NCBI GenBank assembly: GCA_016793325.1
Contig: JAEUKI010000052.1
Span: 1 to 64,000 of the forward strand
Direction of reading: 5' to 3'
DNA length: 64,000 nucleotides
From: Myxococcales bacterium
GTDB lineage: Bacteria > Myxococcota_A > Polyangia > Polyangiales > Ga0077539
The translations under genes and the position numbers were made by a program. Below, in pieces: positions 6,655 to 14,835 of the stretch (position 1 is the first letter of the stretch; each line of letters begins with the position of its first letter). The notes beneath the pieces are model-generated. The model saw only the letters and a program-made list of their open reading frames with translations, was not told where the DNA came from and ran no database searches.

Positions 6655-8916
6655 TCAACGCTGCGGCGCGAGCGAGACGCGCAGCGTGATCGTGTACTCG
6701 GGGTCGTCCGCTTCGGGCAGGTCCCCAGAGAACGCTGGCTCTGCCTCGCGACCGCAGCCCTGCATGAACGCCGGTCCCCCGAGCAGCCGCACGCGATCGA
6801 TCCGTCGATCGACGACGGTGATGTTCAGCGTGACGTCCGCGGCGCTCGTGAAGCTCGCCTCCGCGCGCTGCGCTCGCGCGTGCTGCAGCGCACAACGCGC
6901 GAGCGTGTCCGCCGCGGTCTGCGCGCGCCCTTGCAGTCGATTCACCAACACGCCGCCAGACGCGTTGAGCTGCGAGACCGATCCGCGCACGCCCGTGAGC
7001 GGAGGAACGGTCGGCGCCACGACCACTTGCGGCTGCGGCTGCGCTTGCTGGGTCGCCGTCGTCTGCGTCGTCGCGCCGTTGTTCGCGGGCGCGGTGTTTT
7101 GCGCGGCCTGCGCGGTCTGCGTCGTGTTGGTCCCCGCGGTGGGTTGCGTGTTCGGAGGCGTCGGCTCGACGCGAGGGTTCGCTCCGCTCGGCGCGGTCGT
7201 GGGCGTGGTGCCCGCGCTGTTGGTGCCCGACGCTGCGCTGTTCGAGCCCTGGTTGTTCGAGGGTTGCGTGCGAGCGTTGCGCTGGGTGCGCTCGGGCGAT
7301 CCTGTGTTTTGCGTGGGCTGCGTGTTCGAGCCCGCGACGTTGTTCGCCGGCGGTTGCGCGACCGGATCGCCCGTGGAGGGCGTTCCCGTCGGGGGCGTTG
7401 CCTCGGGCTGCGTTTGGGGAGGTTGTTGCGCCGCGCCGTTGCCGTTTGCGACTGGCGTGTTGCTCGGATTCGCGCGAGCGGGGTCCTGGGTGTTCGCGAG
7501 GGGCGCTTGCGTTGTCGGCTGCGCGTTGATCGCGGGCGACTGGTTGTTGCGCTGCGACATTCCGACGACCGCGAGCGCTCCGATCGAGACCGCAGCGACG
7601 ATCGAGGCGACGAGCGTTCCCTTCGTGACGCCCGACGCGGGCTGCTGCGGCGCAACAGGGCTCGACTGCGCGACCGGGACCTCGACGCTCGCCGTCGTCG
7701 AGTGCGTGCGATCGCCTTTGGGGCCCGACGGCGTGCGCGGGCTCGTGGGCGCTGGCGCGGTCGCAGGCGCGCCCATGCCCTGAATCGTCTCGTTTCGCGG
7801 CGCGATCGCTGCGGCGCTGGCGCTCGTGCTCATCGACGGTGCGGGAAACGGCGCTGGCGTCGGGAGCCCCACCATCGTGGACGCTTGCCCGACGCTGTCC
7901 GAGCCCTCTTTCGCGTCGATCGCAGCGATCGCGGCGATGGCTTCGGCGCTGAGCGACGTGGTCGTCACGTCCTTCATGCCGATCACCGCGCGCAGCGCAG
8001 CGCGCATCGAGCGCGCGTCGCTGAAGCGATCGTTCGGTGATTTCGCGAGCGACTTCAGGATCAGCGCGCCCATCGCCTCGGGGAGCGCGGGGTTGAGCTC
8101 GCGGGGATCCGCGGGGTTCTCGGTGATGTGCTTGAGCACGACGCCGATCGGGGTCTCTGCGTAGAAGGGCAGCTTGCCCGTGCACATCTCGTAGAGAATG
8201 ATCCCGCAGGAGTAGAGGTCCGCACGCCCGTCGACGGTGCGCGCTTGCGCCTGCTCGGGGGACATGTACTCGGGCGTTCCCGTGATGTTTCCCGCAGTGG
8301 AGAGTCGCTCGCCGTTGGCGCCCGAGCGGTGGCTGTCCATGATCTTCGCGATGCCGAAGTCCGCGACCTTCACGACGTCGGCCATCGTTCCGTCGTCTTG
8401 CTTCTTCGGGACGAGCATCACGTTTTCGGGCTTGAGATCGCGGTGAACGATGCCCTGATCGTGCGCGACCGCGAGCGCCGAGAGCACCTGGCTCATCACT
8501 TCGACCGTGCGCTCGAGGGAGAACGGCCACTCTTTTCGCAGGGCCGTGAAGAGGTCTCGCCCCGCGAGAAACTCCATCACGATGAACATCATCCCGTCGC
8601 GCTCGATCCCGAAGTCGATGACTCCGACCGAGTTCGGGTGGTCCATCCTGCTCGCGGCCTTGGCCTCGCGGTGGAACCTCGCCTGAAACTTCTCGTCCTG
8701 TCCGAGCCCCGCGTGCAGCACCTTCACCGCGACGGTCTTGTCGAGCAGCAGCTGCGTCGCGCGATAGACCTTGCCCATCGCGCCGCCGCCCACGAACGCT
8801 TCGATGCGGTACTTGCCACCCACCACGACGCCGACGAGCTTCTCGGCCTCCGCGCGGTCGCGCGCTTTTTCTTCTTCGCGCTCGCGCTCGTACTCTGCGC
8901 TCTCTGCGTCGTCCAT
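6655..8916 (-). CDS. Transmembrane Hanks-type Ser/Thr protein kinase
   Basis: A 753-residue kinase. After a Glu/Arg-rich N-terminus the kinase domain spans about 34-295: glycine loop GGGAMG (43-48), catalytic Lys65, HRDLKPEN loop (His158, Asp160), DFG (186-188) and the TPEYMSPEQ activation-segment end. All catalytic residues are present, so it should be active. A Thr/Pro-rich linker follows, then one transmembrane helix near 430-452, then a long Gln/Asn/Thr/Pro-rich stretch of about 190 residues. A C-terminal domain (about 650-753) contains two Cys and a beta-rich pattern and is probably extracytoplasmic. The architecture matches myxobacterial receptor-like kinases. Its substrate and signal are not evident. 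Confidence 0.95.
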   Translation of the reverse strand: MDDAESAEYEREREEEKARDRAEAEKLVGVVVGGKYRIEAFVGGGAMGKVYRATQLLLDKTVAVKVLHAGLGQDEKFQARFHREAKAASRMDHPNSVGVIDFGIERDGMMFIVMEFLAGRDLFTALRKEWPFSLERTVEVMSQVLSALAVAHDQGIVHRDLKPENVMLVPKKQDDGTMADVVKVADFGIAKIMDSHRSGANGERLSTAGNITGTPEYMSPEQAQARTVDGRADLYSCGIILYEMCTGKLPFYAETPIGVVLKHITENPADPRELNPALPEAMGALILKSLAKSPNDRFSDARSMRAALRAVIGMKDVTTTSLSAEAIAAIAAIDAKEGSDSVGQASTMVGLPTPAPFPAPSMSTSASAAAIAPRNETIQGMGAPATAPAPTSPRTPSGPKGDRTHSTTASVEVPVAQSSPVAPQQPASGVTKGTLVASIVAAVSIGALAVVGMSQRNNQSPAINAQPTTQAPLANTQDPARANPSNTPVANGNGAAQQPPQTQPEATPPTGTPSTGDPVAQPPANNVAGSNTQPTQNTGSPERTQRNARTQPSNNQGSNSAASGTNSAGTTPTTAPSGANPRVEPTPPNTQPTAGTNTTQTAQAAQNTAPANNGATTQTTATQQAQPQPQVVVAPTVPPLTGVRGSVSQLNASGGVLVNRLQGRAQTAADTLARCALQHARAQRAEASFTSAADVTLNITVVDRRIDRVRLLGGPAFMQGCGREAEPAFSGDLPEADDPEYTITLRVSLAPQR

Positions 8917-9159
8917 GGCGTCACTTCCCTCGGTAACGAGTGCGTACGTGAAAAGTATGAGCGTTAGTTACGACCCGAACTAGCGAAACGTTGCATGCTC
9001 GATTGTATGGCTACGGTTGACGATCGCGGTGGTGGTGTGTCGCACGGTCGCGCCGCGCGCACGCGGGCGCTCGGCCGATCGGCCGAGCGCGCGTAGCGCT
9101 TCGACGTACGAGCGCGCTGAGCCTTGATCGTCCGGGGGAAAAACATTACGCAGCCGCCT
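8917..9159. promoter_or_regulatory. Divergent intergenic region between kinase and ileS
   Basis: 243 bp separate two divergent genes, so promoters for both must lie here. The only clear structure is a perfect 24-bp palindrome at 9067-9090. A TTGACG hexamer near 9018 could be a plus-strand -35 box, but no good -10 partner was found. No T-box leader was recognised for ileS. Confidence 0.5.
9067..9090. repeat. 24-bp perfect palindrome upstream of ileS
   Basis: The bases read identically on both strands, with half-site GCGCTCGGCCGA. The palindrome lies 70-93 bp before the ileS start codon. It could be a protein-binding site, a transcript hairpin in the leader, or the terminator-like end of an earlier transcript (no T-run follows). 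Only its exact symmetry is directly seen. Confidence 0.6.
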
Positions 9160-12100
9160 ATGTCTGCGCGGGATTTCAAGGCGACGTTGCGGCTGCCCGA
9201 GGGCGCCTTCTCGATGAAGGCCGACCTCGCCAAGCGCGAGCCTCAGTGGTTGGACCGATGGAACAAGGCTGGGCTGTACCGAGCGATGCTCGCGCGGCCG
9301 ACGGAGAAGAAGTTCGTCTTTCACGACGGACCGCCGTACGCCAACGGAAACCTCCACTACGGTCATGTGCTCAACAACACGCTGAAGGACTTCGTCACCC
9401 GGTTTCGGTCGATCCTTGGCGAGCAGGTGAAGTTCATTCCGGGGTGGGACTGCCACGGGCTCCCGATCGAGCAGAACGTCGAACGCGCGCTCGGGCCGAA
9501 GATGCGCGAGCTCACGCCCATGCAGCGCCGCGCCAGGTGCCGCGACGAAGCGCAGAAGTGGGTCGACGCGCAGTCCGAGCAGCGACAGCGCTTGGGCATG
9601 CTCGGGACGTGGGACCATCCGTACCTCACGATGCAGCCCGCCTTCGAAGGGCGCGTGCTCGAGGCGCTCGCGGCCTTCGTCGAGCGAGGGATCGTCTATC
9701 GAGGGCTCAAGCCCGTGTGGTGGTCGTCTGCCGAACGTACGGCGCTCGCCGAGAGCGAGCTCGAGTACGAGGACGATCATCGCAGCCCGTCGGTGTACGT
9801 TCGCTTCCGCGGGGAAGCGTCGGTCGCTGAGCGACTTCGCAAGCGATTTCCCACGATGCGCGAAGGCTCGCCGGTCTCGGCGGTCATCTGGACGACGACG
9901 CCCTGGACGCTCCCGGCCAACCGCGCGCTCGCGGTGCACCCCGAGCTCGAGTACGTCCTGCTCGAGCGCAGCAAGCGCGACGGGACGGTCGAGTACCTCC
10001 TCGTGGCCGAGCCGCTCGCGAAGTCCGTGATCGCCGCGTGCGGGTGGAGCACGCCCGAGCTCCTCCCGCGCACGATGCACGGCGCAGAGAAGGCGTTCTT
10101 GGGTGAAGAGCTCGCGGGGCTGGTGTTTCAGCACCCGTTCGAAGATCGCACCGCGCCGATCGTTCACGCGGACTACGTCGAATCCACGGCAGGAACGGGC
10201 ATCGTCCACACGGCGCCCGGCCACGGTCGCGACGACTACAACACCGGCGTGAAGTACGGACTCGAAGTGTATTCGCCCGTCGACGACGCGGGTGAGTTCA
10301 CCGACGAGCTCGGCCCTGTCGCCAAGAGCTGGGGCATCGTCGGAAAGCACGTGTTCGACGCCAACCCCGTGATCTCCGCGAAGCTCGAGGAGCTCGGCGC
10401 GCTCTGCAACGCAGACGGCGCCTTCATCGTGCACCGCTACCCGATCTCGTGGCGCTCGAAGAAGCCCCTGCTCACGAGGGCCACGGTCCAGTGGTTCATC
10501 GCGATGGACGAGAAGATGGCGAGCGGCGCGCGCCCGGGAAAAACCCTGCGCGAAGTCGCCCTCGAAGAGATCGATCGCCTCGCGAAAGAGGGCTCGCTCG
10601 CCGACGCCGAGGGCGTCGAAGCGCGCGGCTGGGTCCCCGCGTGGGGACGCGAGCGCATCCACGGAATGATCGCCGCGCGTCCCGACTGGTGCATCTCGCG
10701 CCAGCGCGCGTGGGGCGTTCCGATCCCTGCGTTGCACTGCGATCGCTGCGGGCACCCCAATCTCTCCGTCGCGCTCGTGAAGCACGTCGCGAAGCTGTTC
10801 GCGTCGAAGGGCGCGGACGCGTGGTACGACGAGAGCGCAAGCGTCGTCCCTGAGGGATTTTGCTGCGAGAAGTGCGGAGCGACCGATCGCTTCACCCGCG
10901 ACGCGAGCATCCTCGACGTGTGGTTCGAGTCGGGAAGCTCGTTCTACGCAGTGTGCGCGGGCGATCCGGACCTCGGGTTTCCGTGCGACCTCTACCTCGA
11001 GGGCAGCGACCAGCACCGCGGGTGGTTTCACTCGTCGTTGCTCGTCGGCATCGCGACGCACGGACACGCGCCGTACAAGACCGTCGCCACCGCGGGTTTC
11101 GTCGGCGAAAAAGTGCAGGTCACGCAAGACGACGGCAAGGTGAAGACCAAGCTCAAGGCTCTCGCCAAGCGCGACATCGAAGAGAAGCGTCAGCGCGGCG
11201 AAGACGTGTCTGTCTACGATCCGCAGAAGATCATCGCCGTAGACGGCGCAGAGATCCTTCGCTTGTGGGTCGCGTCCAACGACTACACCGACGACATCGG
11301 GCTCTCGAAGGCCGCGTTCGATCAGGTGAAGGAGAGCTATCGCTCGATCCGAAACGTCCTGCGCTTCTTGCTGCAGGTCGTTCGAGGCGAGGTCGTCGAG
11401 ACCGTCGCCGAGGTCGGGAGCGCGCTCCAACCCATCGATCGTTGGCAGTACCAGAAGCTCGTCGCGCTCGTGTCGCGCTGCGAGACGGCGTATCGGCACT
11501 ACGACTTTCGCGCGGTCGTCGCTGCGGTCAGCGAGTTTCTCTCGGACGCGAGCGGCTTCTACCTCGATGTGTCCAAGGACTGGCTCTACAACGATTACAA
11601 GAGCGACCGCGTTCGATCGACGCTCGCGGTGTGCGACGCGACGGTGCGCTCGATCGCCGTGATCCTCGCGCCGATCCTCCCGTTTACGACCGAGGACGTG
11701 TGGGATCACTTGCCGCGCCGCGCGGGCGATCCTTCGAGCGTTCACTTGTGCACGTGGCCGAAGCTCTCGGTCGAGCACGACTCGTCGCTCGAGGACGCCG
11801 TGCGCGCCGTGCGCGTGCTTCGTGATCGGGTCAACCTCGCGCTCGAGCCGCTCGTGTCCGCGTGGGGCGCGGAGAAAAAAGCCGCGCAGCAAGAGAAGCG
11901 CGCGCCCGGTGACGACGAGGCGAAGTGGCCCGAGTCCGCGAGGATCGACCACGCGCGCGACGCGGACGTGGTCGCCACGGTCACCAAGGACGAGGCCACG
12001 CTCGTGGCGCCGCTGAAGGACGTTCTGGCCGAGTGCCTGCTGCTCGGGGCCGTGACAGTCAATGTCCATGATGGGGCGCCGTCCGTGCGTGTCGTTCGCG

Positions 12101-12231
12101 GGGCGAAGGCCGCTTGTGTGCGGTGCCGACGGCGCATTCGTGATGTCGAGGACGCCTCTGGGCTCTGCGGACGTTGCACCCGCGCGGTCGCGCGTTGGGA
12201 CGCGGAACACCCGGCGCCCGCGGCGGGTTGA
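9160..12231 (+). CDS. ileS: Isoleucine--tRNA ligase
   Basis: Cytoplasmic class I synthetase that charges tRNA-Ile with isoleucine. The 1023-residue protein has the normal order: catalytic fold with PPYANGNLHYGH (HIGH motif as HYGH, 66-69), editing domain with TTTPWTLPANRAL and GTGIVHTAPGHG, zinc-like CDRCG and CEKCG, FLEGSDQ-like YLEGSDQHRGWFHSSLL, ILRLWVASNDYTDDIGLS, anticodon domain, and a C-terminal CVRC...CGRC zinc finger. The KMSKS signature expected at about 659-690 is not recognisable: the stretch reads DDGKVKTKLKALAKR and is about 15 residues longer than usual. ATG 9160 is preferred over an upstream TTG at 9124 because homologues begin near here. lspA follows 109 bp downstream. Confidence 0.96.
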   Translation: MSARDFKATLRLPEGAFSMKADLAKREPQWLDRWNKAGLYRAMLARPTEKKFVFHDGPPYANGNLHYGHVLNNTLKDFVTRFRSILGEQVKFIPGWDCHGLPIEQNVERALGPKMRELTPMQRRARCRDEAQKWVDAQSEQRQRLGMLGTWDHPYLTMQPAFEGRVLEALAAFVERGIVYRGLKPVWWSSAERTALAESELEYEDDHRSPSVYVRFRGEASVAERLRKRFPTMREGSPVSAVIWTTTPWTLPANRALAVHPELEYVLLERSKRDGTVEYLLVAEPLAKSVIAACGWSTPELLPRTMHGAEKAFLGEELAGLVFQHPFEDRTAPIVHADYVESTAGTGIVHTAPGHGRDDYNTGVKYGLEVYSPVDDAGEFTDELGPVAKSWGIVGKHVFDANPVISAKLEELGALCNADGAFIVHRYPISWRSKKPLLTRATVQWFIAMDEKMASGARPGKTLREVALEEIDRLAKEGSLADAEGVEARGWVPAWGRERIHGMIAARPDWCISRQRAWGVPIPALHCDRCGHPNLSVALVKHVAKLFASKGADAWYDESASVVPEGFCCEKCGATDRFTRDASILDVWFESGSSFYAVCAGDPDLGFPCDLYLEGSDQHRGWFHSSLLVGIATHGHAPYKTVATAGFVGEKVQVTQDDGKVKTKLKALAKRDIEEKRQRGEDVSVYDPQKIIAVDGAEILRLWVASNDYTDDIGLSKAAFDQVKESYRSIRNVLRFLLQVVRGEVVETVAEVGSALQPIDRWQYQKLVALVSRCETAYRHYDFRAVVAAVSEFLSDASGFYLDVSKDWLYNDYKSDRVRSTLAVCDATVRSIAVILAPILPFTTEDVWDHLPRRAGDPSSVHLCTWPKLSVEHDSSLEDAVRAVRVLRDRVNLALEPLVSAWGAEKKAAQQEKRAPGDDEAKWPESARIDHARDADVVATVTKDEATLVAPLKDVLAECLLLGAVTVNVHDGAPSVRVVRGAKAACVRCRRRIRDVEDASGLCGRCTRAVARWDAEHPAPAAG

Positions 12232-12340
12232 GTCCGGGTTGCATCGATTGTTGTAGCGTTGCCTCGCTCGGTCTTGGAACGAGCGGCGCGTTGCGCTACC
12301 ACCGCGCGGTTACCTTTCGAGCCCCTCGAAGACCATTGCC

Positions 12341-13168
12341 ATGAGCGACACCGACGACAGCAAGAAGCACGAGTCCAGCGTGAACCCGCCAACGACCGTC
12401 GAAGAGGCGCTGGAGACTCCCGCCGAAGCTGAGAAGAAGAGCGCGTCGAAGAAGGCCAGCGACGACGAGGGCGACGTCGAAGGCGGCGAGGTCGTCGAGA
12501 GCAAGAAGCCCGCGAAAGAGCCCGCGCCTCCGCCGCCCACCATGGCGCAGTGGTTGTTTCTCGGCGGCGTCGCGGTGGTGACGGCCGGGATCGACCTCTG
12601 GTCGAAATCGTGGGCCATCAAGCGTCTGTCGATCCCGTCGCCCAGGGTCGTTCCGCTGTGCACGCCGCCGTCGGGCGCGACGCACTACCTGTATCAACGG
12701 CTGCCGCAGAACGAGATCGTCCTGTCGCGCAATTACCTCGAGATGCGCTACGCGGAGAACTGCGGCGGCGCGTGGGGGCTGTTGCACGGCGCGAGCGAGA
12801 AGGTGCGACGCCCGTTCTTCTTCTTGATCACGGTGCTCGCGATTCTCTTCATCGTGCACTTGTACCGATCGCTCGAGAAGGATCAGCGCGCGATGCGCAT
12901 CGCGCTCCCGCTCGTGCTCGGCGGCGCGATCGGCAACCTCGTCGATCGACTGCGCCTCGGCTACGTCGTGGACTTCATCTTGATGCACTGGAAAGAGAAG
13001 TTCTACTGGCCGACCTACAACGTCGCGGACATCGCGATCACCGTGGGCATCGTGCTCATGCTCTTCGAGTTCATCTTCGGCGGAAAGCCCAAGACCGTGA
13101 CCGCGAAGGCCGAGTCGAAGAAGAAGAGCGACAAGCCCGAGAGCGCCGAAGCCGCCACGGCGAGCTGA
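12341..13168 (+). CDS. lspA: Lipoprotein signal peptidase (signal peptidase II)
   Basis: Inner-membrane aspartyl protease that removes signal peptides from diacylglyceryl prolipoproteins. The catalytic pair is visible as Asp211 in GYVVDF and Asp230 in YNVAD, with the conserved GGAIGNLVDRLR preceding. Four transmembrane helices fit the family. At 275 residues it is about 100 longer than most LspA proteins: residues 1-66 form a charged Lys/Glu/Ser- and Pro-rich cytoplasmic extension, and the C-terminus ends in a Lys/Ala-rich tail. There is also an enlarged periplasmic loop around 95-125 with the AENCGGAWG motif after it. It follows ileS, a common arrangement, and lgt, which acts one step earlier, lies 1.7 kb downstream. 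Confidence 0.96.
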   Translation: MSDTDDSKKHESSVNPPTTVEEALETPAEAEKKSASKKASDDEGDVEGGEVVESKKPAKEPAPPPPTMAQWLFLGGVAVVTAGIDLWSKSWAIKRLSIPSPRVVPLCTPPSGATHYLYQRLPQNEIVLSRNYLEMRYAENCGGAWGLLHGASEKVRRPFFFLITVLAILFIVHLYRSLEKDQRAMRIALPLVLGGAIGNLVDRLRLGYVVDFILMHWKEKFYWPTYNVADIAITVGIVLMLFEFIFGGKPKTVTAKAESKKKSDKPESAEAATAS

Positions 13169-13224
13169 ACGGCGCACGAAACCGCGACGGGGGCCACGCC
13201 GAAGCGCCGCGCGAGCCGACGTGA

Positions 13225-14139
13225 CTAGTTCAGCGCCGCGGCCGCTTCGCACACGCGGTCGTAGAGCCACGCGATCGCGGCGTCCTGCGCGAAGCGCTCG
13301 TGTCGCATCGCGTACACGGGGAGCGGCGGCAGAAACGGCAGCGGCGCCGTCGCGAGGTCCGACGAAAGCACGCCGGTCACCGCCGCGAGCCGCGTGGGGA
13401 TCGTCAGCGCGCACAGCGACCGTCGCGCGAGCTCGACCGCGCCCGCGAGCGACGCGACGCGCGCGACGACGTTTCGCTCGAGTCCGAGGGAGGCGAGCGC
13501 GAGGTCGACCGCCGAGGGACCGCGGCCGTCGGGGCTGACCACCACGTGATCGAGCGCGGCGTACTCAGTCTCGGAAACCACTGATTTTTTGCTGGCGAAA
13601 CGCGCCTGCCGAACGAGCGTGTACCCGTCGGTCCACAGCAGTCGACGGAGCAGCCCCGGCGCTTCGGTGCCCGTCGCGACGACGCCGAGGTCGACGTCCC
13701 CCGTCTCGGCCATCGGAACGACGCTGAGCGTCGCCGCGCGCACCACCCACGACGCGTGCGGCGCTTCGTCGCGCAGCGCGGCGATCAACGGCGCGATCAG
13801 CACGCGCTCGACGTACTCGGGCGCGGCGAGGGTGAACGTTCGCGTGCACGAAGCCGGGTCGAACGACGCGCTGCCGTCGAAGATCGAGCCGAGCTCTCGC
13901 AGCGCTCGTCGCAGCGACGGCGCGAGCGCGGCGGCCTTCGGCGTGAGGAGCATCGCGCGCCCCGAGCGCACGAGGATCGGGTCTTCGAGCGCCTCGCGGA
14001 GCCTCGCGAGCCCCCGCGAGACGGCGGGTTGGCTCGCGCCGACGCGCGCCCCCGCACGCGTGACGCTCTTCTCTTCGAGCAGCGCGTCGAGCAGGAGCAG
14101 CAAGTTGAGGTCGAGCCCCGCGAGACGGCGGTGGTCCAT
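13225..14139 (-). CDS. LysR-family transcriptional regulator
   Basis: A 304-residue LTTR. The N-terminal winged HTH (about 1-60) reads LDLNLLLLLDALLEEKSVTR then GASQPAVSRGLARLREAL, the diagnostic LysR helix-turn-helix. The substrate-binding domain covers about 90-300. ATG 14139 (MDHRRLAGLDLN) is the natural family start; the frame is open for 11 codons upstream but that would overlap a probable operator. The gene is divergent from the MAPEG gene with 81 bp between starts. An LTTR-type T-N11-A palindrome lies there, so it probably regulates itself and that neighbour. The effector is unknown. Confidence 0.92.
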   Translation of the reverse strand: MDHRRLAGLDLNLLLLLDALLEEKSVTRAGARVGASQPAVSRGLARLREALEDPILVRSGRAMLLTPKAAALAPSLRRALRELGSIFDGSASFDPASCTRTFTLAAPEYVERVLIAPLIAALRDEAPHASWVVRAATLSVVPMAETGDVDLGVVATGTEAPGLLRRLLWTDGYTLVRQARFASKKSVVSETEYAALDHVVVSPDGRGPSAVDLALASLGLERNVVARVASLAGAVELARRSLCALTIPTRLAAVTGVLSSDLATAPLPFLPPLPVYAMRHERFAQDAAIAWLYDRVCEAAAALN

Positions 14140-14169
14140 GGGCCGCGATATTCGCCGCGCGCATGGGCC

Positions 14170-14186
14170 CATGACAAACGGTCATG
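14170..14186. promoter_or_regulatory. Putative LysR operator (T-N11-A palindrome)
   Basis: CATGAC-AAACG-GTCATG is a perfect 6-bp inverted repeat with a five-base spacer. The inner bases TGAC-N5-GTCA satisfy the T-N11-A rule known for LysR-type regulator boxes. It sits between the divergent LysR and MAPEG genes, 31 bp from the LysR start and 34 bp before the MAPEG start. Confidence 0.6.
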
Positions 14187-14220
14187 AGCGCGTCGGCCTG
14201 CGAGCCCGCATCGTCGGCGC

Positions 14221-14763
14221 ATGACCGAAGCAACGATCCCCAGTCGCTCGCTGCGACGCGCGCAGGCGCTCGTGGCGGTGCAAATCGCGCTGTCCGTTCC
14301 GCTCCAGTGGCTCTTTGTCCGAACGCTCGTCGCGAGGGGAGCCTTCGCGTTGCCGCAGGACAACGTCGGCGAGCGGCTGCGGTTTCTCGTCCGCTGGGAG
14401 CTCGTCGCCGGCGCGGTCCTGCTCGCGATGATCGGGTTCATCGCGGGGGCGCGGCCGCTGTGGGCGAGCACCATTGGCGGCTCTCCGACGGCCGAGCAGC
14501 TCGAGCGCCACGTCCGCGTGCAGCGCAACACCGTCGAGCAACTGTTGCTGTTGCTCGTCTCGCACAGCGCGTTGGTGCTGCTGCTCCCGAGAGAGGAGCT
14601 CGCGCTCGTGCCCGCGCTCGTGCTGCTCTTCGCCCTCTCTCGCGTCGTGTACTGGATCGGGTACGCGAAGGACGAGATGTTTCGGACGCTCGGCTTCGTC
14701 GCGACGTTCTATCCCAACATCTACGGGATGGGGCTCGCGCTGTGGCTTGCGTTCGGTCGCTGA
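14221..14763 (+). CDS. MAPEG family membrane protein
   Basis: A 180-residue four-helix membrane protein of the MAPEG superfamily (membrane-associated proteins in eicosanoid and glutathione metabolism). The family signature is visible near residue 100: HVRVQRNTVEQLLLLL, with the Asn and Glu of the conserved R-x2-N-x2-E pattern. FALSRVVYWIGYAKD near residue 145 matches the second conserved region. Bacterial members are often glutathione-dependent detoxification enzymes, but the substrate is not known here. A divergent LysR gene with a candidate operator between them suggests inducible expression. Confidence 0.85.
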   Translation: MTEATIPSRSLRRAQALVAVQIALSVPLQWLFVRTLVARGAFALPQDNVGERLRFLVRWELVAGAVLLAMIGFIAGARPLWASTIGGSPTAEQLERHVRVQRNTVEQLLLLLVSHSALVLLLPREELALVPALVLLFALSRVVYWIGYAKDEMFRTLGFVATFYPNIYGMGLALWLAFGR

Positions 14764-14835
14764 ACTTCCAGGGCGTCGGGGCTTGATCGGTTCGCGTTCG
14801 CCATCGGCCGCGAGTCCTGCAACACTCCGTCGCGC

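Noticed and set aside
8980..12210. Minus-strand 1076-codon open frame opposite ileS
   Set aside because: It is Arg/His/Glu-rich shadow sequence caused by high third-position GC in ileS, which has complete family motifs on the plus strand.
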